From: Gyromitra esculenta
Taxonomy: Eukaryota; Ascomycota; Pezizomycetes; Pezizales; Discinaceae
Reading direction: 5' to 3'
NCBI GenBank assembly: GCA_038503075.1
Contig: JBCAML010000010.1
Coordinates: 992,001 to 1,056,000 of the forward strand
DNA length: 64,000 nt
Positions 22,508 to 33,210 of this stretch are shown in pieces. The stretch's first letter is position 1. Every line of letters begins with the position of its first letter. The notes under the pieces are model-generated. The model ran no database searches. It had not been told where the DNA came from and saw only the letters and a program-made list of their open reading frames with translations. A program made the position numbers and the translations under genes.

Positions 22508-25369
22508 TCATGAATAGCTCATTCTTGGAGGACCGAATCTCATAGGCGCCGTTGGCATTGATCCTACTCCAAGCGTCCCGTCGCTCTCCTCTTTCATTCT
22601 CCTCAGTCCACCATCTGGTGCCTCGACTTCTCGTGCGTACATCCTCACTTCTCCAGGCGTCGGACTTCCCAAGTCAATGATTCTCGGTGCTGGTGAGGGG
22701 CCTTGGTGTGATTCGATACTATTAGCTCGGGCGTATAGGCTGATGTGTTGCTGTATTTGCTGCTGCTGCTGTTGTGGAGATGGTTGAGAAAGTGGGTGTG
22801 ATGGGAGCCCATGTGCTGGATAGTATTGCAGTGGTCTTTGAGGTGGTTGTGATTGCATATGATTGTGTACAGGCTGGGGTGAGCGATTTGTATGTGAGTG
22901 TCCGCTGTTGATGGAGAGTGCGTGAGCAGGTGGTGGGCGGGGTGAAGGATGTTCCAGCTTTATGCCATCGTTTTGCAATAAAGATGATAATGGAACGTGG
23001 GAAGGCTGAGGATGGCCAGGATTCATGGTTCCCTGTGCAGACGGAACACGCTGTTTAAGGTAAGGAGACTGCTCGGGCTGATTGGGCGCTCCTGACGCGG
23101 CATGTCGTCGATGATGATGAATATGTACGTGGGGATGCGAATGGGTCTGAGAAGTCTGAGGTGCAGGAGATGGTGGTGAGGAATGTCTCTGGGTCCAATG
23201 AATAGGTTGGGGTCTTTCATAATGATCATCGAGTATTCGGTCGCGTATGACAGGCGGTACGGTTACACCTGCCCGCACCGGTACACGTGGAGCGATCTGC
23301 AAAAGAAATGTTAGAATCCCACCCGTGGCTGCACATCCTTGCACCTAAAAAAAAGGGATACCAAGCGAGAGGGACTGGGAAATACAAAACTTACACCGAT
23401 AGCTTCTAAATCTTCCGTTCTTTCTTCTTCGGATGCACCTAAGACGTCGGGTGCAGCGGGAAATCCGACATGCTTGGAAATTCCTGCCAAAAGTGCAACT
23501 TCCCAGTTGTACTGCCTCCGATGCTGAATTCTAGTGCTTGCGCGATCTGGTATCCGATAGGTGTATTCTGGAGTACTGTGTTACTATAACTTCACCCACA
23601 CAAAAAAACAAAAACAATCCAAGTATAACAAACCTGAAACCAAAGTATCACCAGCTCTCCGTTCTCTTTGTATATGGTACCATAATTCGCTACATTTATG
23701 AAGGGTATTTTCTCGCAGTTCCCTTATTCGTTGGAAATATTGTGAATGTACCTGTGCTTTGCTGACTCGGGTTGCGGTATCAAGTGATTCCATGCCATAC
23801 TTGTACTGAGCATCCGCCAACCGTACTCTTTCATCTAATTTCTGGTCGATACAAGCTTTCTGGGCGACATATTCAGGATGAGTGCCATCTTGAATCATTT
23901 TCATTTCGATCTCAACTCTTCGGAGTTTTTCGGAATAAATTCTGCAGCCAAGGGTTAGCTAATCTGGTTTACGTCATGAAAAAGTTTCGCTTAGTTCTTA
24001 CCTATCTTTAAGATGCGCGAAAACACGTTCTATCTCCGCGAGCTCTTCCATAGCCGCTTTTTTCCTCAACGCGCGCTCGACATCTGTATTTCCGTCAGAA
24101 AAATATCTAAAAAAAAAAAGTCCATATCTCCTCAAACCAACCTTCGTCATCCACCCCAATTGTATCCGCATTTTCACAAGGCTCTTCTTCCGGTGGTATC
24201 GGGACCGTGGCATCTGCGTTTTCTTCCATTTCCACTTCTGGAGCACGTTCAGACTCTTGTTCCTGTTCCAGATTGCTATCTGATTCTTCAACAGTGGGAG
24301 TAGCCACCTTGACTACCTTCACTGCCCGGACGTCTTTACCATTAGTTACAATTATAGATTGCGAATCTTGGTGATCTCCATTCACAACAGGATGCTCCTC
24401 TTCATCCAAACCTGATTTTTTCGCCTCAACTATAATCGTACTGCTTATTTCTGGTGGTACTTGAGGGGTTTGTACTTTTTTCTTCAGGGGCGGGGTTACC
24501 GGTCTGGTTTTCGATTCTTCTGTGGGTCGTACGATTGGTGATTCGTTTATTTCCCTCTTCCGCTTCTTACTGGGGCTCGATTGTGTAGGCGTTGAGGGTG
24601 TAGAATCACCTGCGACGTCATCTGTGTATGCATCCTCCTGATCAAGCATGACATCTTTCCTAGCCGGCATCTCGGTCGCGATTGTTTGTGTAGTGGATGA
24701 AGAATCCTTCCTGAGTTGCACGACCTGTTTTGGTCTTTGTTTCTGCGGGGAATTGTGTAATCGTTCGGTTTCCGCCTCCGAATCCTCGCCAATGTCGCTG
24801 AGGCTGGACTCGGAGTCGCGGTCCGAAGGGTGACCGTTGTGTTTTCGTCTAGTGCTCGAAGAGGGGCGAAGCGGGCCGTTCAGGTTTTCCAGAGCTCCAA
24901 CGGTGAGAGTTTGAGTTTCGACTACCGCTGTAGCGTCAGGTGCCATTCGATCAGTCAAGACCGGCACTTTGGTGTCGTTCGTGGGGACTTCAATGTGGCG
25001 GTCGAGTAGCTTCTGTGCTGTTGGTCGAGGATGTGAACGAGAGCGATTAGGAAGGGAAGAGTGGATAACTGAAGGAGGTTCGGAGGATAGAGGGAGAGAA
25101 TTAGTTGAACGCGTTCGTTTTCGGGACCGCCGTCCTACTGTATTAGGAGGTGGGGGAGTCTTTCGTTAGATTCCTGAAAGGTTGGCCGACTTGTGAGAAG
25201 GAGGGGAGAGAAAGGGAATCCTTTGAAGGATGGGGGGATAAGGATGTGATGGGGGGGGTGTGAGTTTGGGGGAGGGGGTGGGGTGAGTAGGAGGAGGATC
25301 CGTACCAGATTCTTCCAGAGCTATGGTAGAGGGACGAGATCTGCTGCCGCGTTTGAGAACTGGTGTCAT
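22508..25369 (-). CDS. DEP1: Sds3/Dep1-like subunit of Rpd3L histone deacetylase complex
   Basis: Nuclear scaffold subunit of the large Rpd3-Sin3 deacetylase complex. Six exons: 25369-25306, 25137-24142, 24083-24002, 23941-23630, 23575-23395, 23296-22508; 2424 nt, 807 aa. The N-terminal 350 residues are disordered and charged. The Sds3-like domain lies about 354-545: DVERALRKKAAMEELAEIER, EYVAQKACIDQKLDERVR, QYKYGMESLDTATRVSKAQ (coiled coil), then the Dep1-type TYRIPDR...RQYNWEVALLAGISKHVGFP. The C-terminal 260 residues are His/Pro/Gln-rich with a short polyQ. To keep frame, intron 4 must use an unusual GTTATA donor at 23629; the residues either side (VSGF / TPEYTYRIP) make sense, but that junction is less sure. 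An upstream in-frame Met at 25552 exists; 25369 is preferred because the upstream frame is low-complexity. Sds3 itself is the alternative name. Confidence 0.85.
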
Positions 25370-26862
25370 GCTATGAGCAGCGGATGGGGCGAGATGGCTG
25401 CAGAGCGGGTAACGAAGTGGAAGAGAGGAAGACGAGCAGTGGGCGTGGTAGCGGTGGTGGTAACAGCAGTGGGAGTGGTGAAGGACGGTGACGTCTGGCG
25501 GAAGGATTGGCAGCACCCAGCAGAGCGAGTAGACCCGAGAAGAGCCACCCAAGCAGGAGTCGTGCGAGAGAGAGACGTGGAGAAGCGGAGAACTCAGAAC
25601 TGCAAAATTCAGTAGGGCAGAAAGAGGAGAGCAGATCGGGCTCAGACGAGATTAGCGACGAGAGGGGAAGAAGCGGGTAGGGACTAGGGCGAAACCGAGG
25701 GAAGAGAGACCGAGAGACCGAGAGGATGGGGACAGAAACGCAGACGCAGACTGACACAGACACGGACAGACACAGAGTGAGGGCGAGGGCGAGGGGCAGA
25801 GAGGCAGGCAGAGGCGGAGATCTCTGGTCCGCAGTCGAAGACTTTGCTGGGGGCAGACGGCTTCGTGGACGACGACTAGAGCCGGAAGAAGACAGCAGCG
25901 GGGACAAGCAGTGAAGCCGATGGCACTCGAGGGCCGTGGTTGCTGTTGCTGTGCGTCTGTGCTGGTGGGGAAGGTTGTTTCGTGGAGAGAGTCAAGTCTA
26001 CAAACAGCGAGAAGAGGAAAACAGCGCGGAGGACCGTCGCCGGGGAAAGAACTACCTACATACATCCTGACGGGAAACACCACCACTAACTAACTGACTG
26101 GGCAGGAACACAGAAGCGACCACCCAGAACGCCGCACTACATGCCTCCGCGTAGGGATATTATGTACTTTAGTCTAAAGTTCACTTTCACCACAACACTT
26201 GCACTGGCCTACAGGCCATGCTTTCCTCCTTCTTTCCGCACTTTGCATGCATCCATACCCACATCTACGTAGACAATCATATGTATCCATAGGCGGCGCT
26301 TAGTTGCTCCGTTCACTCAACCCTCTCATGTCATTGTCATTTTTTTCTTTCTCTCTATCTTTTCGCAATCCAATCCCAGACAATCCGCGCACACAGCCAG
26401 TGTCACCCACACCCACGCATTCGCAGCAGCAGCACCATCCTAGCAATCCACGGGCGGAACAGGCGAAACGGGGTGGGCTCAGCTACCGTGCCAGTGCCAA
26501 GATCCCGGGGCAGAGAGGGAAAGGGAAAGGGAAAATCGTTGGATACCTGTATAGAGAGCCTCTGTGTGCGTGATTGTGTGCGCTAACGTCAACAGAGACA
26601 AGTTTCCCCCCATACAACGCCATTGTCACGCGCTCGAATCACCTTTTTTTATCCGGCCCGCTTGACGCCAGGAATCCTGGTTCGAAAATTCAGAATCCCC
26701 CGTTCGAGGTTCGCCTGTTTGTGTCTGTCCGGTCAAAGTCTGCAAGACGAGCGATAGAGAAAGCGAAAAAAACATCATCATCATCACCATCATCATCACC
26801 ATCATCCAATTATTTAACATACCCCGCCATCTCCCACCCCCCACCCCCCAAATACCACTGCG
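25370..26862. promoter_or_regulatory. divergent promoter region DEP1-like / NOP12
   Basis: 1.5 kb between two divergent starts. The left part (25370-25900) is purine-rich on the plus strand with GA/CAGA runs, which makes long open frames on the minus strand that I take as non-coding. A CATCAT/CACCAT repeat lies at about 26774-26806, shortly before the NOP12 start. Confidence 0.5.
26774..26806. repeat. CAT/CAC trinucleotide repeat in NOP12 leader
   Basis: Eleven or so trinucleotides, all CAT or CAC, about 60 bp before the NOP12 ATG. It is probably transcribed as part of the 5' untranslated region. Confidence 0.75.
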
Positions 26863-28501
26863 ATGGCCAAAAAAGATAGATCGGAAAAAGCACCTAAGAA
26901 GGAGTCCACTGCGGCTCCTTCCGAAAAAAAAATTGACCCTTCTTTGGCTTCTCTTTTTGAATACTCTGTGAGCATTCTTTTTTCCCTGTATTTTCTTTCT
27001 TTCTGGTGGAAGTGCTAATAGCTCTTATTTAGTTTGGCGCCGTGAAAATACCCACAAAACCCGTTCGGGAATTACCTGGGGGAAACTCTGAGGAAGATGG
27101 CGAGATTGGAGAGCTTGGAGAGGATGCCGACGAGGAAATGGAAGACGCCTCGGACGACAATTCCATCCAGGACCCTAGCATAGCCATTGAGGAAGAAATC
27201 GAGAGCACGAGCGATAGGAAAAGAAAACGAAAACGACGGGACGAAAACGAAGAAATTGAAGATGTCTACCTAAGGAAACTACAGGACGCCGATGATGCAG
27301 CAGAAGAGAAGAGAAAACAGAAAAAGTCGAAAGCCAAAGAGCGGGACGAAGAAAAAGAAAAGGGTGATGAGAGCGATAGCGACGAAGACGAGGAAGACAA
27401 GGAAGTAAATCAGGAATTTCCAATTAAGCACGAAACTATTCAATCGACCAACGACATTGAGCTGGAGAAGTCATCAAGAACCATATTCCTTGGAAACGTT
27501 CCTTCCACTGTCCTCTCTTCTAAAGTCAGCTCCCCTCCCCACTGAAGCAATCCTTACCCAATATTGACATCTCCCATGATAGTCCAATTATAACATCCTT
27601 AAAGCGCACTTCTCCACAGCCGGTAAAATCACCTCCGTGCGCTTCCGCTCCATCGCCTTTTCGGAACAAATCCCCCGCAAAGCTGCATTTATAACCCACA
27701 AGCTCCACGAGAAACAGAAAACTCTCAATGCCTACATCGTCTTTGCTACTGCCGTAGAAGCCCGTGAGGCTCTCAAGCTCAACGGACAAGTAGTCCTTGA
27801 CCGTCACATCCGTGTCGACTCTGTTGCGCATCCAGCTCCGCACGATGCGAGGCGCTGTGTCTTTGTTGGAAATCTCGATTTCGAGGCGCAGGAAGAGAGC
27901 TTGTGGAAGCATTTTGCTCAGTCTGGGAAGATCGAGAGTGTGCGCATTGTGAGAGACGCAAAGACGAATGTCGGAAAGGGATTTGCGTATGTACAGTTTG
28001 AGGTAAGCGATCATTGACCCAAACGCACGCACCCCGGTTCCCACCAACCTATATTTAACACTCTTTTTTGCCCCATAGGACGCTATGTCAGTCGACGAAG
28101 CGCTCCTCCTCAATGATAAAAAGATGCCCGGCGATCGCAAGCTCCGCGTCACGCGTGCCAAAACTATTAAGCGCAATGCTACAAGACCCTCAGATCGCAA
28201 AGATCCCCGTGACCGTCGCCCAGACTTTGCGTCACGTAGGCCTTCCGATAACAAGAAAGGTAGCGTTTACCAGCCCAAAGTCGACCCGCGGAAACGCGAC
28301 GTGCTTAGTCGCGCGAATAAACTTCTTGGGAGAGCCGCCGCCGCACAGTTAAAGAGCCAAGGCGATGTCTTTGAGGGGCTGAGAGCTACAGCGAAGACAG
28401 ATTCGGGGATTAGGAAGGGAGGTAGTGGTAAGAAGAGTGGTAAGCCGAGGGCGAGAGCGGCGGCGAGAGCATCTGCGTGGAAGGGGAAGGGGAAGAAATA
28501 A
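26863..28501 (+). CDS. NOP12: nucleolar protein 12, RNA-binding
   Basis: RRM protein of the nucleolus required for 25S pre-rRNA processing in yeast. Four exons: 26863-26967, 27033-27524, 27583-28002, 28079-28501; 1440 nt, 479 aa. Residues 1-183 are charged, with acidic runs ([19 protein letters not shown]) and basic runs (KRKRKRRDE). RRM1 starts at about 184 with the RNP2 sequence RTIFLGNVP and runs across intron 2 through [20 protein letters not shown], a Nop12 hallmark, to the [15 protein letters not shown]1-like strand. RRM2 is about 289-370: [20 protein letters not shown] (RNP2) and [11 protein letters not shown] (RNP1), cut by the last intron. The C-terminus is Arg/Lys-rich ([17 protein letters not shown]). 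Convergent with the NUFIP-like gene. Confidence 0.95.
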
Positions 28502-28582
28502 GAGGTCAGAAGTTTAATAAATAACAAATCCCGGGAGTACTGTACTATAGTTTTAAAACTCAAGACGGAAACTTTGGTTTTA

Positions 28583-28728
28583 AACCCGGCTGGGCTTTTA
28601 TTTCATTAAGGTATAATGAGGTGCTATGTTACCAAATGATAGGTAAAAACTATGATACAAACAACCCGGTTGGGTTTTCGTTAAGGTATAGTTAGATACT
28701 ACGAACCGGGTGATAGGTAAAACGATAC
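28583..28728. repeat. diverged tandem duplication in convergent 3' region
   Basis: Copy A 28583-28658 and copy B 28663-28728 share AACCCGG(C/T)TGGG, then TTAAGGTATA, then TGATAGGTAAAA and a final GATAC, separated by small indels. It fills much of the 247 bp between the NOP12 and NUFIP-like stops. No coding potential. Confidence 0.75.
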
Positions 28729-28748
28729 TACACTATGCGGTCAAGCAC

Positions 28749-30366
28749 TTAAGCAAGACTGATTTCCTCCTTCTTTCCCTTTGGCTCCTCCTCTTCCTGG
28801 AGCTTCCCTTTGTCGACCAAATATTTGATGAACTGCAACATCAACGCATTCTCCTTCTCACGATCGTGCTCCATAAGCTATCACTCAGTTAGCGATTAAC
28901 CCTAACCCTTAATGCACCAACTCAAACGAACAAGGTAAAAAGAAATAAATAGTGAGAGGAGAAGGAAACGTACCCTCTGATAAAGAGATTTTCTGCCATC
29001 ATCCTCGGCTTTCTTCTCTTTCCTCTTCGGCTTCTCTTCACGTATCTCATGGCGGAACTTACACCCATCCCCACGGTTACACTTTCCGCGAGCTGCAAAC
29101 ACCTTGCAAATAGGCATCTTCTTCTTGGGCCCCGGTTCATGATTTCGCCTAGTTGTAGGCGCATCCGGGAGGGAGGATTTGGTCTTCGAAGAAACGACTT
29201 CGGGAGGAGCATCGTCGTCGCCGTCATCATTGTCGTCGCCATCGCCGTTATCAGCTGAGTCTGACGAGTCGCCTGCGTTGTTGACAGGAACTTTGCCTTC
29301 GCCGACGGTTGAGCGCTTACGTTTCCCGGAATTTGAAGAGTCTACGGAGGATTGTCCATGGGAAGCTGCATTTTGGGCCTGTGCTTCCCGGAGGTATGTC
29401 AGTAGATGTTTCCCGGAGGTGCTGGGGATGCGTATTCTACCCAGGTTTTCTCTCTAGCTTCCTTTTCAATTTTCAGCTTTTCCTCATTTTCGGCGATTTT
29501 CCTGGCAGTCGGGTAGCGAGCTTTACGTTGCTTAATCCACTCCTCGATTTCTTCTAGTGTCATGGGGGGTTCGATGTTTGTTCCCAGAAGTTTTCCTCTG
29601 TTTCCGATGTCAGTGGGGAACCCAACATATATACCAAAGAGGTAACAAACCCGTTCAAATTGAGCCAACTCTCGTTATCCATATCCGGTTTATCATCTCT
29701 TCGCTGCTCCTTTGGTGGCGGGGGCGTATCCGGCTCCGGTGGTTGAAAGTGGCCGTACGAAGGCTGTGAAGGCCAGTTATCGAAGCTGCTTACATATTTT
29801 TCGACTATTGGCGGGCCCAGAATGGGTGGCACCGGCGTGTTCTGTAGGTCGTATTTTTCTCGTGCATATGAAAGATACATACTCGCCAATCCGGTGGGAA
29901 CCCGCGGAGGTGGAGGTTGGAACGGCGGGATAGGAGAAGGAGGCGTCTGCGCTGAGTAGCCAGGCAAGTTGTATATGTTAGTGGTAGGAGGGGTGACCGG
30001 CCGGTAAGGTTGGTTTGGCATCAGATAAAGATTTGGAGGATGTGGGCCCAGTAGTGGGGGTAGTGGATGTGGTCGCCGCTGAGAAGGAGGCAGAGGACCC
30101 CGAGCACGAGAGATGCCTTGCTGTGCGGCCCGTTGATGGTTGGGATTCTCATATCTTCTCCCTCCTCCGTTTCTCTCATCACCTCGACCACCCCCGGAAC
30201 CTCCACCTCTCCCGCCGCCACCTCGTCCTCCTCGGCCGCTGTGGGGACCATTGTGGGGACCACCGCGTTGTCTATTGGCAGGGCCACCGCGATTAGGTGT
30301 CAGAGTAGAGCCCGACGCGGCCGGGGGAGGGGGGGGAGGCGGCGGTGCGTAAATATAGCCCGACAT
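28749..30366 (-). CDS. NUFIP1-domain and CCCH zinc-finger protein
   Basis: Likely a box C/D snoRNP assembly factor of the NUFIP/Rsa1 type. Four exons: 30366-29651, 29597-29441, 29378-28974, 28877-28749; 1407 nt, 468 aa. Residues 1-240 are low-complexity: polyproline, an RGG/GGR-rich stretch, then Pro-rich. The NUFIP1 core is about 241-285: TNIEPPMTLEEIEEWIKQRK and RYPTARKIAENEEK, i.e. the W-I-x2-R-x3-Y/F-P-T signature. An acidic, Asp-rich linker follows. One CCCH finger, C-x8-C-x5-C-x3-H, lies at about 379-402 (CKVFAARGKCNRGDGCKFRH). The end has LMEHDREKENALMLQFIKYL, a helical C-terminal signature of fungal homologues. The second intron (29440-29379) was placed using its TACTGAC branch site; without it the frame stops. 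The third intron contains a telomere-like box. Confidence 0.88.
28899..28910. repeat. telomere-like box inside an intron
   Basis: CCCTAACCCTTAA within intron 3 of the NUFIP-like gene. Second of three CCCTAACCCT boxes in the window. Confidence 0.5.
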
Positions 30367-33210
30367 CCCCGGTGATTATTGGCGGTTGTTGAAGCCCAGA
30401 TCGTGAAGCCCAGCACTCGCAGGTTTATATTTCCTGTTTGGTTGGGACGAAACCGAAAACTTGGCAGTCTCGCCTATACTTCCTATCCCGGAACAATGGG
30501 GAATAAGGACTGCCTTGCCTTGCGCTTGGGCCCGCAGGGATTGATTTCGGTGTGGTTGTCGTGAGGGAAACGATGAAGGATGCTCGGCACAGCTCGGCAA
30601 GGGACGGTGCAGGCTCTGCGGAATAGTGGGGATGGTGGGACTTGTGGCTGTGTTACCCTACCCAGCAGACCTTGAGAGAAGGGATGTCCGAACGCTTATC
30701 TGTCTTATCTGGAGAACTATCTCGCACCTATGACCGCATTTTAAACCGGCATTGCTTCAGCACTCACTAATCATGATTATTTTTGCTATTGCAACAATTA
30801 TTAGAATATCCGTTCAATCAAGAGCGACGTAAATGCCCCGTTCTAGCGGGTGCCACAGTCCATGGCCAGCTGGATGCCCGATGGATCATCTTTAGCTACT
30901 TTACAAAAATGCAGGCTTCTCGAAAATCATTCAAAGTAATGTGGATGCCATATCAGAGATTTTTAGGAAACTAAATATCCTCAGTCAAGAGCAAAAACCT
31001 CCGAGTGTTCAAGCACCGCTAAGAGCCTTCTATACTTAAATTCAAACCGGTTAGTCTCCAGTCCAATATATGCCATCCACCAGATCTGACAATACCGCGT
31101 TTGGTCTCCGAGGGAGAAGGCGTTTCGTTACCCGGTCTACGCGTTCAGGCACGCGACGAAATGCGTATGCACGTGACAAGCTATAGCAACGTCACCAGTT
31201 CCCATAAACACCCATTAGGTCGCTATTTATGATTTCAGGTCTACGCCTATGGGTATTCTTCGGTGTCTCGCACGTCCCAAGTGCTTAATGCAGGGTAGCT
31301 AGTCACAGGTTACGTGGGCCTCTAGAAAGTGTATTGCAAAATACGGGTTTTTTCTAGGGTGAAACATTATTAGGACCACCGCCTGCTATCCACAATAAAT
31401 AAATCCAAGTGGCAGTTTCTGCAGAATTCTTTCGTAATGATAGTTTATAGAGGAAGCTCTAATTTAAGGACGCTCTTGGTGTTTGATTAACCTTCAGGTT
31501 AGCGACTATGATCCAAAAACGTGGCCTGCTCTTCTACTAGGCAAAACCAGCTGCTGGGTTGCGCGACTCCGCGTGATGAAACGCTACCATCATCACCACA
31601 GTGCCTTGTGGAAACAAGAGCTGATTTGGTTTTGATATATCCGTTAACATCCCAAAGCGGTATTTCCAACCCGATTATAATATTACATATACCTATAATG
31701 ATTATATTTAGCCTGCGTGTATCCTTGTGTGGACAAAAATTTCGTACGACATGTAGAAAGCACATGTACATGTGCATTTACTCATCCTGCAGTAATATGT
31801 GTACATGGAGTTGGGTCGAGATTACATGCAAGATGCCAAGCACAGCTCTAATTTTGTCCCAACCACGTTGGATTCACCAGATTCCCGAATCTAATCATCA
31901 AGAATAATAGGGCTTCTCCTAAAAAAGAAAGTCAAAATGTCTGTAAGCGCTCTTAGTTTCCGGTAGCACGACCTTCTGTCGTAAGGTGAGATCAAATGCT
32001 CCGCACAGACGTGCGTCAACCAAGATGGCGCAACAAATTTGGCGACAGCCGCCAACAAAACATCCTTGAACGTTATCAATCTCACCGCATCACCGAAAAT
32101 TTCTATATACCAACCAGCCATGATTCCCACACGAAGATTACTTGGGCCAGTGTATTTATTCCCACACTTGATGACCCTGAATCAAAGCTGACGCTACTTT
32201 ACCTAGGTCTCCTCGCTCTTCCTACTACCAATCCGACTATACACAAGGGCCAGCGTTGGTTAGAGCCCGTCGGCCGTTTCTTATCAAGAATGCATTGACT
32301 GGCGCTGCTATCGTCGCATTGACTGCTTCAATCTGTTTGTCTTACCTTCTTTTTTCTGCAAATAAAGCGCTGCGTTGCTGATCGCATTGCCATCCCGCAG
32401 ATGCCTACACCATCAAAGCTGTCTCTCAGGATGATTTTGAGGACGTTTCGATACCAGATGCTCCCATTCAGCAGCCCAAGACGCCTAACGTAGGGACAAG
32501 TACTATTAAAAGTGGACCATTGGCGAAATAAATATAATCTACATGTATCAAGTTTAGTAGTAGTTTGGAGGAGAAAGTGCAAAAATTGTATATCTGGATC
32601 TAGATTAGGGCAGTAAGCGGGGGAAGCACCTTCAGTTCCCCATTCCCTATGGGCGTATTGCAAAGTATTCATAGAGAAACCCGAAACCCATTTCAAATTC
32701 TTCCTATCGTAAAGCTGTAGGTGTTATTCCAATTTGTGCATGTAGGATACTTTTTGTAACAATGACATCGTACTGAGGCTGGTGCAAAGTCTTGGCATCA
32801 AACAGCGCCACACCAAGATTAATGTTGGTTGTCCCGGTGTCGCACACGTCCTCGCGCCTTTAAGCCATCAACCTTCCATACTCTCTCCCCATCGTGTTTT
32901 CTCGGGCAGCTAACCTATCCACAGCAATCCATCGTGCCTGAAGCTGGATACATGCTTACTGAGATCAAATACGGAGGAAGGAAGTTCTGGTCGCTCAAAT
33001 TCTCTTCTACATTGCCCCTGTAATCTTCAAGTTTCTACCCACTCAGCAATTTTTTTTTGCGCGCAGTAAATCGAGGATAAAGAAAGAAACACGCGAGTTA
33101 TCAGAGAGAAAAGAATAAATATCACCTCGCACAAAAAACCCAAGTTAAAACCCTCCCCCCCCGGCGGTACTACAACCTATCATCAGGAGAAGGAGAAGGA
33201 AAAAAAAATC
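30367..33210. promoter_or_regulatory. long divergent intergenic region, no gene seen
   Basis: 2.8 kb between the NUFIP-like start (minus) and PTA1 start (plus). Open frames at 31521-31907, 31996-32298 and 32328-32696 have no recognisable protein character and no splice partners that I could find. No repeat or mobile element identified. The last 100 bp before 33211 are A-rich and C-rich, as expected of a leader. Confidence 0.5.

Noticed and set aside
25371..26093. Leu/Ser/Pro-rich open frames on the minus strand upstream of the DEP1-like gene
   Set aside because: They follow from purine-rich plus-strand DNA (GAGA, CAGACA runs); more likely leader or promoter than a longer N-terminus.
31521..32696. 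Several 80-128 codon open frames in the NUFIP-like/PTA1 gap
   Set aside because: On both strands, overlapping, without fungal protein-like composition; treated as chance.
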